This document shows positions 43,366 to 53,166 of a stretch of 64,000 nucleotides of DNA, in pieces; within the stretch, counting starts at the first letter, position 1; each line of letters opens with the position of its first letter. A model generated the notes under the pieces. The model was not told the origin of the DNA. It was given only the letters and a program-made list of their open reading frames with translations, and did no database searches. A program made the translations under genes and the position numbers. The stretch spans positions 1 to 64,000 of the forward strand of contig MCFE01000292.1 of the NCBI GenBank assembly GCA_002104905.1. Direction: 5' to 3'. The DNA comes from Basidiobolus meristosporus CBS 931.73 (Eukaryota; Basidiobolomycota; Basidiobolomycetes; Basidiobolales; Basidiobolaceae).

Positions 43366-43863
43366 TCATGGCTTAGGGGCCGTTTGAAGAAGCCCACTCT
43401 GTGTGCCAGCTATACAATCCGATTTGACTCTCATTCTAGCATTATCGGAGTTGGCTTCCTTGGCGGTGGCTGATTTGCCGATCTCTCTGCCTCTTGCGTT
43501 GTTGAAGAGATCCATGGATGAGGCTGCTGCACTATTTTGCCCAAACACTTCGTGAGCATCACCGACTTCCTTTGCCTGAGACTCACCAATACTAATGGTC
43601 ATCAACGCACTCCAATAGCAGTGACGGAACGCATCAGCTTTACCATTTACGTCGGAACCGACTGGGAATGTTTTATCGTTTATCAATGCCTGGGTGGTGT
43701 CCAAAGCCGTACTGGTGTCACGGGCAACCGAAATGCAGTCGAAGATGCCAACTTGGATAGCGCAGTTCCATCCTTCAGCCCACGATTTTTTATGCAACGG
43801 AGCCGCTGACGCCCAAGGAAGGGTGATTAGTGCAAGAGCGCCGATTAGAGTGAATGACTTCAT
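43366..43863 (-). CDS. Small secreted DUF6973-like protein, copy 1 (165 aa)
   Basis: A signal peptide of 20 residues ends A-S-A before A-P-L-H. The mature part has four cysteines (34, 43, 82, 150), enough for two disulfides. Signature stretches are D-A-F-R-H-C-Y-W-S-A-L-M-T (77-89), G-D-A-H-E (101-105) and M-D-L-F-N-N-A-R-G-R-E-I-G (117-129). They resemble a bacterial-type domain I know as DUF6973, named from memory. The conserved H, H/E and D residues could form an active or metal site, but no reaction is known to me. The TATA box is 66 bases upstream. It lies between B8 and the piggyBac element. A near-identical copy is at 52052-52549. Confidence 0.75.
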   Translation of the reverse strand: MKSFTLIGALALITLPWASAAPLHKKSWAEGWNCAIQVGIFDCISVARDTSTALDTTQALINDKTFPVGSDVNGKADAFRHCYWSALMTISIGESQAKEVGDAHEVFGQNSAAASSMDLFNNARGREIGKSATAKEANSDNARMRVKSDCIAGTQSGLLQTAPKP

Positions 43864-43928
43864 TGTGTTTACTGCCGGAAGTTAGAAGAAGGCTGTGTTA
43901 GTGAGGCTTTACTCCGTTCTTCGGTCCA

Positions 43929-43934
43929 TTTATA
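43929..43934 (-). promoter_or_regulatory. TATA box of DUF6973-like copy 1
   Basis: TATAAA on the minus strand, 66 bases before the ATG. Confidence 0.5.
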
Positions 43935-44480
43935 GCTGATAGGCAGAAAAGAATTGTCAGACAGTATCAGGATCCTCTTTATTGGTGTTGGATCGCTTAT
44001 GTTGGGCCAATATGTTCTGTGAAACGATGGCATTTGCAATGCGAACTCTGATACCCCAGAGAGGGACCCTTTGTTGACTGAGCTGCATGTCGGGTGGTAG
44101 AATTCGGAAAACATATCAGAGCTGCCCTGCAAGCTGGTGGGAAGGTCTTTCGAAGTAGTCAATTACTAGATACTGAGTCATTGCTAGTATCCATACCTTA
44201 GTTTACCCCCTTGATGTATCACAATTATGGAGATTGGTGGCAACGACTGCGTTCATTGTAGAACATTCGAAGCCTTATTGTGATGTACCGAAAATAGATT
44301 GAAGATTGTGGTCATTCATACTCTTTATAGTCAGTGTGCACTATTTGTGAAGCATCCAATGAAGGCTTTACTTGAACCGTCATCCGAGGGGGCTTTCGTG
44401 ATCTGAGATTCGGCTCCAGCCATGACCTGTATTCTACTCAGCCCTTGTTTCTTAGCTTGAGAACTTTCAGGATATAGCAA

Positions 44481-45660
44481 GAAATACCGGAGATGCCAAG
44501 CCGTGTGTTGTGCACTATCCATAACTTGCATAGTGCTTAACCGAGGTTTCATGAGAGTACGGTATATTTGTGCCTATGATAACAATACCAATTATCTCCT
44601 ATCACTGTAGCGTACAAGCATCTGGTAGCATTGTAGTTAGTAATCTAAAAGGCCATAACTTGTTTACCTAAATAAGGGCTTTTGCAATTGTAGTATCTTC
44701 CCGAATATAATATCAAGAAATGATTGTTAGCTGTGAAGATGAAATATTCACTGTATGTGTAGAGTTCTCCAGGATATTATTCACCCACTATGATGATAAC
44801 AATAAGTCTGTTTCTTTGAAATTTTGTACTTGTTACTAAATCTACATTACATAGAATAAAGGCTACCAGTTCAGCAACTCGAACTATTTTTGTTTCTTAA
44901 TTCAATAGCAGTTTCTTATAAACATGTTTCCAGCAACGGTTGAATAGTTACAGAGCTCAAAAAATACCCCGGACTGTGTTATCAGAACTGTAGTGCTATT
45001 AGCATTTGGTTTTTAAAACACTTTCAGTTTTGCTTTCCCCTATTAGCAATTACCGAGAAGGACCTATGAAAATACTGTCACGAAATTGGAAGTGTTGCTC
45101 ATCATTGCAATTAAAATTGCAACTTCCCTACCCAATATTGATTGGTATTTCTTTGATTTCTTTGATTCAAACTGTTGATATATCTCAAGTTTCAATTAAG
45201 CAAATTGCTAAATTATTAGCTTTTGACCGGAGATTTAGTTTGTAATATATTAGCTAATACTCTGAATTAGTGAAATCCTGGAGCTTATCAAATTGATCTG
45301 ACTTCGCAAAATGACTTCAAACCATGACGTTGTTTCCGGCAGATTTTTTTAAAACACTTGTATCGTTAGTCCACAAGCTCTCCTAAAAAAAGATATACAG
45401 CATCTAAGGACTCGGAGCATGTGTCGATCACCATTGGATGTGGTTTACCATAAAAGAATGATTTAAAGCTATCTCCTTGATAAATAAGCGTTGCAAAGTC
45501 ACGCGGGAAAATTCTCACCCAATCTAAAAGCCATCATAGTTGAGCCGAATTCCTATCAAATATTGTATCACGCATTCGTGATTCTAATCAGCTTAATTAG
45601 CACAATACTCAAGTCTTCTTTATTTCTGACATATTGCGAATAATTAACAAGTAGAGATTA
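44481..45660. other. Non-coding spacer left of the piggyBac element
   Basis: AT-rich, no gene. At about 45598-45645 a piece of the spacer repeat found at 35020-35050 and 40730-40765 (ATACTCAAGTCTTC) is visible. It is the left half of the disrupted repeat. Confidence 0.45.
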
Positions 45661-47913
45661 GCCCAATCGGACCATTTGGTCCGATTGTATTTAAATTATT
45701 TTGACCTCATAGCAAGGATATATGAAGTCTAAATGAAGTTTATGAAATTTCTCTGGTATACACTTTGTGCTGGTATTTTAATTTTTTCAAAATGGTTGCA
45801 AATACTTTGTCTTATATTACCTTTACTGAAGCAACTTTTGGCAAATTTTAATCGGACCAAATGGTCTAACACTTCATTGATGAATAATGGGTATGGCTTT
45901 AAGCAATTATATTTCAAACATTTAATGGCCAATCCAACTAACTGCGAAGAATTATTGAGCATTATTTGTTTTTTCATATACCACCTTCAAGTGCCTGGTA
46001 TAGCAGTCCTTACACATTGGGTGGCCAGGGTTGCAACTGCATGAAAACTCAACCTTAGTGCTTGTAACATGAGCGGCAGTACAAGTTTTGCAAGCTAATC
46101 TACGGCGCTTTGAGCCATAACCTTTACTCATCGACAGGTAAGTGTGATTTTCATCACTTCTGAGTTGCCTCTGACTACCCAAGGGCCCCTTGATGTCTGA
46201 ACCGGCCAAATTCTTACAATATTGCAAGAAATTGTATGCTAAAATATCCTTGAAAGAGAAATGAGATACGCCACACTTTTGATAAGAAAATGTACAATAA
46301 GTGCTATAGGCATTGGCGTCACAGATACCCAGGATGAAGCCGTAGAAACGCATCTCCCATCTTTCTGTACATATAACATCATGATAAGATGTCAAATTAT
46401 CTTGAAGGTTATTAGCAGCATCAACCGAACCTACAAATATAGTAAATGGAGCACATGTTGTTTCTTCAAGACAGGATTCTACAATACAAGTTGCCAACAC
46501 TGGCAACAATATTGGTGGTGGGCATACCACATGGCCAGTAGCAGCGTTTAGTCACTTGCATAATGGAATACAGACCAAGTTCAGCCAGCATCATTGTCAT
46601 ATTTGGGGATCCGAACCAAGAGTCAGCAATAACGGTACGGCCAGTACCAAACCAAGGCTTGACTAATCGCTTGACAGTGGAAGTCAACTTGGACATACCA
46701 GGATCATTGTCATATTCCTTCTGTAACCAATCACTCACTGTATCTATTCTCAGGATACAAGCAGTGTGATGGTCTGCTAAAGTCTTGAACTCCTGTCCGA
46801 TGGGATGCGGCTTCCTTGGGACTTTCTTAACATTGGGCAAACCAGCTCCTAACCATTGATTCATTGATTCGTCAATGACTAAATACTTGCAGGGCTCTAA
46901 ACAAGTTTTCATGTGCTCATTAAAGGCGTCAATAGTTGATCTAATTTGATAAAGAGCATCGATTTCTTGATGTTCTCGGGAAGGGATTTCAAGAACGTGC
47001 ATTTTCAGAATCTCTTTAAATCTTCTATACGACATATATTCCGTAAAGTCAATGTTCATTAAGAAATGAGAAGAGCCTTGCTTCCAGTAAGCTTTTTTGT
47101 CGGAATGATTGATTAATGCAATCCACATCATGTACTCGGCAAATGTAATGTCAGTCCATGGGCCAATGCTAGTTGCATAAGTATTAATCCTCCAAACGAT
47201 AGTGCGAAAGTGATCTAAAGGAAGGAAGAACAAGAAATAATCCAGCGGTGAGGCATTTCTAGCATTTTTCATATTTAACCAAGCTTTCAAGGAGGTAAAA
47301 CCATCAGCTGGCCCACTTGTACGGGAATCAATATATACTTCCCCAGTTATCCAGGTGTCTGCTGCAGTAAGGTCAATTTCATCTTCCTCCTGCTCCTCTT
47401 CTTGGATTGCATCCTCCAATAGGTCTTTAGTAACAATACTCTCGGTAGTATTAGCAGTTGCAGGTTCAATGTTTCCCAAGGTATCATTACTGTTAGTCTT
47501 GATATACTTTAAACAGTTTTGTGAAAGAGTCAATGTAATCCCCGGTACCAGATCCAAAATGACATCATATTCCAAATTGCCGTTGACTGTTGAGCGTGCA
47601 GTGGTAACTCCCTTGAAGCTCAAACCAGGTGTATTCCAGTCAAAACGCAGAGATAAAAGTCGTTTGACTTCCTTATGTTTGATAAATCGCTTGGATACTG
47701 ATACACGCACATTAACATCAAGATGTTTACTGGCAGGAGGCATGGTTTAAGTCTTAAGAAAAGATAAAACGAATATGACGAATTATCAAAACAACTCCAA
47801 AAAATAAATATTCAGATTCTTGTTTATCAGAATATGATATGAAATAAACAAAGTAAGACACCCATCCAGAAAAAACAATTGTATTTAATTAGACCATTTG
47901 GTCCAATTTGGAC
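45661..47913 (-). mobile_element. piggyBac-like DNA transposon (about 2.25 kb)
   Basis: It contains a piggyBac-type transposase on the minus strand. Both ends carry a palindrome-like motif. The left end reads CCCAATCGGACCATTTGGTC. The right end, read inward, has TCCAAATTGGACCAAATGGT. A third copy of GGACCAAATGGTC is internal at about 45855. The left end is preceded by TTAG, close to the TTAA target typical of the superfamily; the right target duplication is not recognisable. The element splits a spacer repeat whose unbroken copies are at about 35020-35130 and 40730-40830. Exact ends are uncertain by a few bases. Confidence 0.7.
45952..47743 (-). pseudogene. piggyBac-type transposase with one frameshift
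   Basis: The first frame (47743-46466, 425 codons) has D in V-I-D-E-S-M-N (residue 291) and D in I-A-D-S-W-F-G (residue 374), then Y-W-P-C-G-M-P. The continuation lies in another frame (46530-45952), with the third catalytic D in G-S-V-D-A-A-N-N (46420-46422), then T-E-R-W-E-M-R-F and a C-terminal cysteine domain (C-x2-C, C-x-C, C-x2-C, H). All three DDD residues and the zinc domain remain. The reading shift lies between about 46470 and 46530, so no full-length enzyme is made from a plain reading. An intron is unlikely, because both frames are open through the overlap without splice sites. The copy therefore looks young but inactive. Confidence 0.8.
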
Positions 47914-48251
47914 CAGCCGAATAGCACTCCTACATCTCATGTCGCATTCTATCATTAGTTTCTCGGCGATAATATTTCCTAGTCATGCATTGCGCATTCT
48001 ATACGGACAATACTTCGGCGTCTGGTTTCACACTACTTGGTTGTTGGACCAAGATGCATAACCGATATAGTTGGGCCATGTGTTACTAAGAATATCGCAC
48101 ACGAATCCTAAAGCTGAAATCTTTGTTCTTTGTATTTATGGTGGCGCTTAGTAATGGTCCAGTGATCAAGTGTTCCGACAAATGGGTTGAGTAAGATATG
48201 ATAGCTTTATTAAAGTCAAAATCCGTGAAGTCATTTTCGCAAAAATCACCG

Positions 48252-49013
48252 TTACTTGCGAACATTGGTCGAGTTTACCCAGCGGGACGGGGTGACAGTT
48301 ACCATCGAGTATATGCCTGGGCCTTGTTTAAGTTGAGTTACGTTTCCGAAACCAGCGAGGACATCCTGACCTCCGGCAGTCTTTCCTTTGATCTGGGAGG
48401 AATTCGATCCATCAAGCATGACACCAATTTTACAGCCAATGTATGTTTTCATTAGGCTTCTCACTTGGCCAGGAGTTGCCGACATTATGCTGACAAGAAT
48501 AATTTTGTTGTCTGTGCTTCTGTACCCAATTGCTGTCCTTGCTGAAGTAGAATTGGCTCCCATGGCGCCAACGCGACCCGCATGTTCACTCACAGTGATA
48601 TCATCTAGCCACTCTTTATCGGTGTACGCCTTATCCAGATGAAGACTCAAGCCGCCTACTGCCCATTGAATACTCTCCTTCTGGTAGCCATTAAGGTTGG
48701 ATATCACATCAGTAGAGAGGAACAGATTCCCGCTGGAGCTTTTGGTGCATATCATGGTTCCCCTGCTGAAATCCCCGTAGTTATGCGCATCTCCGCCGTT
48801 TCTTACGGGCGCACCTCCAGCTTTGCAGACAATTGCCACCAGGTCCTTGGTAGGCGAGTCCCGATTGAAGTAGCCTCCATTGCAGCCATAGTAGGATGAA
48901 GCGTAGACATTAGTGTTGCCCACATCAGCGACGTCAATGGTGGGGACATCAGCAACAATTGCTGTGACACTGATGCCTTGATAGGTAAATTGGTTGACTC
49001 GAGCTTCAGACAT
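48252..49013 (-). CDS. Family B NAGPA-like protein, copy B9 (253 aa)
   Basis: Identical to B6 and B8 except for one alanine-to-valine change (T-V-S-E-H instead of T-A-S-E-H). It has the same D-G-S-N-S-S loop and promoter. The piggyBac element ends about 340 bases after its stop codon. Downstream on its upstream side lie the broken and intact DUF6973-like genes, so the order B - DUF6973-like repeats that of B8. Confidence 0.8.
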   Translation of the reverse strand: MSEARVNQFTYQGISVTAIVADVPTIDVADVGNTNVYASSYYGCNGGYFNRDSPTKDLVAIVCKAGGAPVRNGGDAHNYGDFSRGTMICTKSSSGNLFLSTDVISNLNGYQKESIQWAVGGLSLHLDKAYTDKEWLDDITVSEHAGRVGAMGANSTSARTAIGYRSTDNKIILVSIMSATPGQVRSLMKTYIGCKIGVMLDGSNSSQIKGKTAGGQDVLAGFGNVTQLKQGPGIYSMVTVTPSRWVNSTNVRK

Positions 49014-49052
49014 GGGGATTGCGCTTGTCTAGAACACAGTTGGCCATGGCAG

Positions 49053-49060
49053 TATTTATA
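49053..49060 (-). promoter_or_regulatory. TATA box of B9
   Basis: Same TATAAATA, 40 bases before the ATG. Confidence 0.55.
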
Positions 49061-49204
49061 GTATGAGCAGTGACCCATACGCTACATTCACTGTATACTG
49101 TGGGGTGTTCACAATGCGGATTACAGATCCAACACCCGTATTTGATGTAGCTACTTCCCAAGCACAAGAGGGCTTGTAGTTTGGTGTGCGAACTTGCATT
49201 GATT

Positions 49205-50020
49205 TGATTTCGGAACTAGGAATGGGTCGTGTTACAGTGCCTTACAATATATTCAGAATATGATCAATAAATTAAGATACTACTTTTGGGAGGAGTGTGG
49301 ATTGAGTACGTATGTTACAACTTAATTGTTGGCACACATAACGTAATTCAAGATGGAATACTCGGTATTTGATGCGGCTCACAGCTATATCCAGTTTTAA
49401 CATTGATGTCTATCTTTGAAATAAGATAAGTTAAATGCTTTCTGCGTGCAGCTACTAGTTTCATGAAAAATGTACTAGAGCAATCTAATACACGGGAAGA
49501 ATCGTGTGGTGTCATTTCAAGATTGCGCAGTGGTTAGTTCGTAATTATTCATTAACTCACAATACGGTGCTACCCCAGGCTCACTTTGCCAAACCAAAAT
49601 CATAATAGTTGATATATCATCTGTAACTAAGGCTAGGTAGATCAGTGGTGTCACAGATATCATAGTGGTGGAAGACAACTTTTCTTGTCTTGCTATTCCG
49701 ATTTTGCTGGACAGTAGTTTTGAGATATCACCGGATGAATCGAGATCTGTCGCTGTTTATAAATATCTCTACATGTAGAACACTCTAGGTCTAGTGAAAT
49801 CTCATACAGGCTTTGCAATTGGCTACCTCTGGACCGAAACTGTTATGAAAGCCCCTATCACCACCCAACACTAGGGCGGTCGATTTGTGATTTTTTCTAT
49901 CACGCTAGTTCTTTCTTAAACATGAATGAGGAAAGAAACTATTTATTTGTTCCTTCAAGCGCTAGTGTTTGTTCGCGGAATCAAGAATTATCCACGATAG
50001 ATTCACCGAACTAAACTTGT
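49205..50020. other. Non-coding spacer
   Basis: Diverged relative of 42096-42700; no gene. Confidence 0.45.
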
Positions 50021-50509
50021 TCAAGAGATGGTTTGCAGCATACCTTTCCGGGCTGCATCAAGACAGCCATCCATAGCAAGAGCATTCGCGCTTTTTGAGG
50101 TTTTGTAAAGATTCCCGATCTCTCGACCTTGAGCATTGTTGAATAGGTCCATTTTTGACTCAGCCGACAGGTTATTGCCATTGTCCTCATGACTGTCTGC
50201 CACTTTCTGAGCTTGATCTGCGCCGAATCGAATGGTCATCAGGGCATTCCAGTAGCAGTGACGGAAAGCATCCCCTTTGCCATAGTGGAGAGATGCCGAG
50301 GAGAAGTATCCCTTTGGGGCGAGAGCCTGAGCTGTCTCTTAAGCCGTGTCTGCATCTTCCTTAGCATCCAAGCAGTCAAGAGGTCCAATAAGGAATACAC
50401 AAGCCACCTTCTCTGATAAGGATGCATTATTTTGTCTCTTGAGCGGCACAGCAAGCGAGATAGCAGGAAGAAGCAGAGTTGCAACACCGAAGATCTGAGC
50501 AAGTTTCAT
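50021..50509 (-). pseudogene. DUF6973-like pseudogene with a single in-frame stop
   Basis: Starting at ATG 50509 the frame gives a signal peptide (M-K-L-A-Q-I-F-G) and a mature part. One TAA stop lies at codon 57 (near 50340), where the paralogues have leucine. The frame then continues open with D-A-F-R-H-C-Y-W-N-A-L-M-T and M-D-L-F-N-N-A-Q-G-R-E-I-G to the natural end. A TATA box (50556-50563) is kept 47 bases upstream. The protein is well diverged from the 43366 and 52052 copies, so it is an older paralogue that was lost recently, or a gene tolerating a polymorphic stop. Confidence 0.8.
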
Positions 50510-51500
50510 TGTAACGGGGTGGTAATTGAATTATGGCACAAACAGACTTGAAACCCTTTTATAAATACCGTTGGCGTAAGGATGCGTGCTACATTTACCA
50601 TCAACCTGAATGCAGAGTACTGCCAAAGAAGTTGTGATCCGTGGAAGTATTCTCATAATCAGTTCCATGTTGTTTCAACTCAATCTACCCTGCCTTTGCG
50701 AAACTTTGCGTAATCTGGAATACAACAATAACCATGAGAAATGCTAAGCCATGTACAACACTATCATGGGCGGATAGCATACCTAACAGGTCTTTCTGGT
50801 GGCTGTTCCAAGCGATTACTGCCGTTCCAAGTTATATATATTGTGGTGTACACCAGACCCAAATACGCATTTTGGCTACTATGTACAATTGTAAATTCTA
50901 GAAATGCCAAGTCGAGTGATACTCTATCTGGTTGCACTCTCTAACGAAATAATTCGAGCACTGGTTGATGGCATTGTGTAGGGTATTTTAGGCTACGTTA
51001 CAGAGTTCTCTTATTGAGTTGGAGGTTTGAGTGCATAAATTCAGATTGGGGAATGCAGTAAACAAGTATTCATAGCTGCAAAGTCTCACACATTGCTTGC
51101 TTTTTTCCAAGGATCAAGATTAGAAATCGTAGATGTCGGGTATTTCGATCACGACTCTGATACTAGAGATCTGTTGCTATCTGGGATCCATCCATCATGG
51201 TGAGAATCTCAACCGCAGTTCACAGTGTATACGAAATAGCAACCTCTATATCAAGATACCAGGTATCTCGATTACTGGCTGTTCATCTGTGTGGTGTATA
51301 ACCTAAAACTAGTGCACCAGGCACAGGTTATGCAGACTAATCCAACAGGAAGTTGTCCAAGATTGTCCACAATCACCGTTAATAGTTGCAATCGGGCCAT
51401 TCTTCACAAGCACCCCCGAGCGGCAAAAACTACCGTTGTGAATAACAAGCAATTTCGTGCGCCTTAACGCCAATTGTTCTCAATCTTAGTTTTAGGACGG
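50510..51500. other. Non-coding spacer
   Basis: No gene recognised. Confidence 0.4.
50556..50563 (-). promoter_or_regulatory. TATA box of the DUF6973-like pseudogene
   Basis: TATAAAAG on the minus strand. Confidence 0.5.
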
Positions 51501-52051
51501 GGTATGCTGTTAGTGTCGAGGATAACCTCCGCATCAGGTTATTTTCACAATGTTGAACATTCAAGCCCATTTGCCTCAAACAGGCTTAGGAATCTGGTAC
51601 TACCTGGCCAAGCCGTCTTACAGCCAAACCTGTAGAGCGTGATCGGGGTGGGACTTCTACCATCTACTGTCTGTATTCATTCACTCAAGATCCAGGTTTG
51701 TATCATACAGTCTGGATTTGACACCCTTGTGACACATGATTCGATTACTTGATGCTGCGATCGCTAGATCCTAGATGTTCGCGTATGATGAGTTCTGGTT
51801 GAAATCATGGCACTAATGTGCACATTATTCCCTTTTCATTGATGCACTAGACTGCACTCCCTACAAAACAGGAAAGCCAATCCTGCGAATACGTACAGAT
51901 GGCGTTCTCACAAATGCTGAGTTAAGCTTATTTCGAAAGCAGTCACCTGCCTACCAGCATTGCCATGCCATTGAGAAGAGTAGATATTTCAAGGTATGTT
52001 TATTTGGGTTACGTTTTCGAGCAAGTGTCGATTAGTCAATTGCACAACGAA

Positions 52052-52549
52052 TCATGGCTTAGGGGCCGTTTGAAGAAGCCCACTCTGTGTGCCAGCTATA
52101 CAATCCGATTTGACTCTCATTCTAGCATTATCGGAGTTGGCTTCCTTGGTGGTGGCTGATTTGCCGATCTCTCTGCCTCTTGCGTTGTTGAAGAGATCCA
52201 TGGATGAGGCTGCTGCACTATTTTGCCCAAACACTTCGTGAGCATCACCGACTTCCTTTGCCTGAGACTCACCAATACTAATGGTCATCAACGCACTCCA
52301 ATAGCAGTGACGGAACGCATCAGCTTTACCATTTACGTCGGAACCGACTGGGAATGTTTTATCGTTTATCAATGCCTGGGTGGTGTCCAAAGCCGTACTG
52401 GTGTCACGGGCAACCGAAATGCAGTCGAAGATGCCAACTTGGACAGCGCAGTTCCATCCTTCAGCCCACGATTTTTTATGCAACGGAGCCGCTGACGCCC
52501 AAGGAAGGGTGATTAGTGCAAGAGCGCCGATTAGAGTGAATGACTTCAT
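52052..52549 (-). CDS. Small secreted DUF6973-like protein, copy 2 (165 aa)
   Basis: Nearly identical to the 43366-43863 protein. Two residue differences are seen (A-I-Q-V to A-V-Q-V near residue 36, and A-K-E to T-K-E near 134). Signal peptide, four cysteines and the D-A-F-R-H and M-D-L-F-N-N stretches are unchanged. The TATA box (52615-52620) is 66 bases upstream. It is the last convincing host gene before the transposon-rich right third of the window. Confidence 0.75.
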   Translation of the reverse strand: MKSFTLIGALALITLPWASAAPLHKKSWAEGWNCAVQVGIFDCISVARDTSTALDTTQALINDKTFPVGSDVNGKADAFRHCYWSALMTISIGESQAKEVGDAHEVFGQNSAAASSMDLFNNARGREIGKSATTKEANSDNARMRVKSDCIAGTQSGLLQTAPKP

Positions 52550-52614
52550 TGTGTTTACTGCCGGAAGTTAGAAGAAGGCTGTGTTAGTGAGGCTTTACTC
52601 CGTTCTTCGGTCCA

Positions 52615-52620
52615 TTTATA
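52615..52620 (-). promoter_or_regulatory. TATA box of DUF6973-like copy 2
   Basis: TATAAA on the minus strand. Confidence 0.5.
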
Positions 52621-53166
52621 GCTGATAGGCAGAAAAGAATTGTCAGACAGTATCAGGATCCTCTTTATTGGTGTTGGATCGCTTATGTTGGGCCAATATG
52701 TTCTGTGAAACGATGGCATTTGCAATGCGAACTCTGATACCCCAGAGAGGGACCCTTTGTTGACTGAGCTGCATGTCGGGTGGCAGAATTCGGAAAACAT
52801 ATCAGAGCTGCTCTGCGAGCTGGTGGGAAGGTCTTTCGAAGTAGTCAATTACTAGATACTGAGTCATTGCTAGTATCCATACCTTAGTTTACCCCCTTGA
52901 TGTATCACAATTATGGAGATTGGTGGCAACGACTGCGTTCATTGTAGAACATTCGAAGCCTTATTGTGATGTACCGAAAATAGATTGAAGATTGTGGTCA
53001 TTCATACTCTTTATAGTCAGTGTGCACTATTTGTGAAGCATCCAATGAAGGCTTTACTTGAACCGTCATCCGAGGGGACTTTCGTGATCTGAGATTCGGC
53101 TCCAGCCATGACCTGTATTCTACTCAACCCTTGTTTCTTATCTTGAGAACTTCAGGATATATCAAG

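Larger units (their letters stand above)
42816..44480. repeat. 1.67-kb duplicated block with DUF6973-like gene, copy 1
   Basis: Nearly identical to 51501-53166. The few differences noticed are mostly C/T and G/A. Confidence 0.85.
48030..49204. repeat. 1.2-kb duplicated block with B9
   Basis: Third copy of the B6/B8 block. Confidence 0.85.
51501..53166. repeat. 1.67-kb duplicated block with DUF6973-like gene, copy 2
   Basis: Partner of 42816-44480. Confidence 0.85.

Noticed and set aside
43366-43863. Reading the DUF6973-like protein as a toxin.
   Set aside because: Secretion and small size alone do not show toxicity, and no toxin family signature is visible.
46470-46530. An intron joining the two piggyBac transposase frames.
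   Set aside because: Both frames are open through a short overlap and the conserved residues leave no room for an intron; a one- or two-base frameshift explains it.
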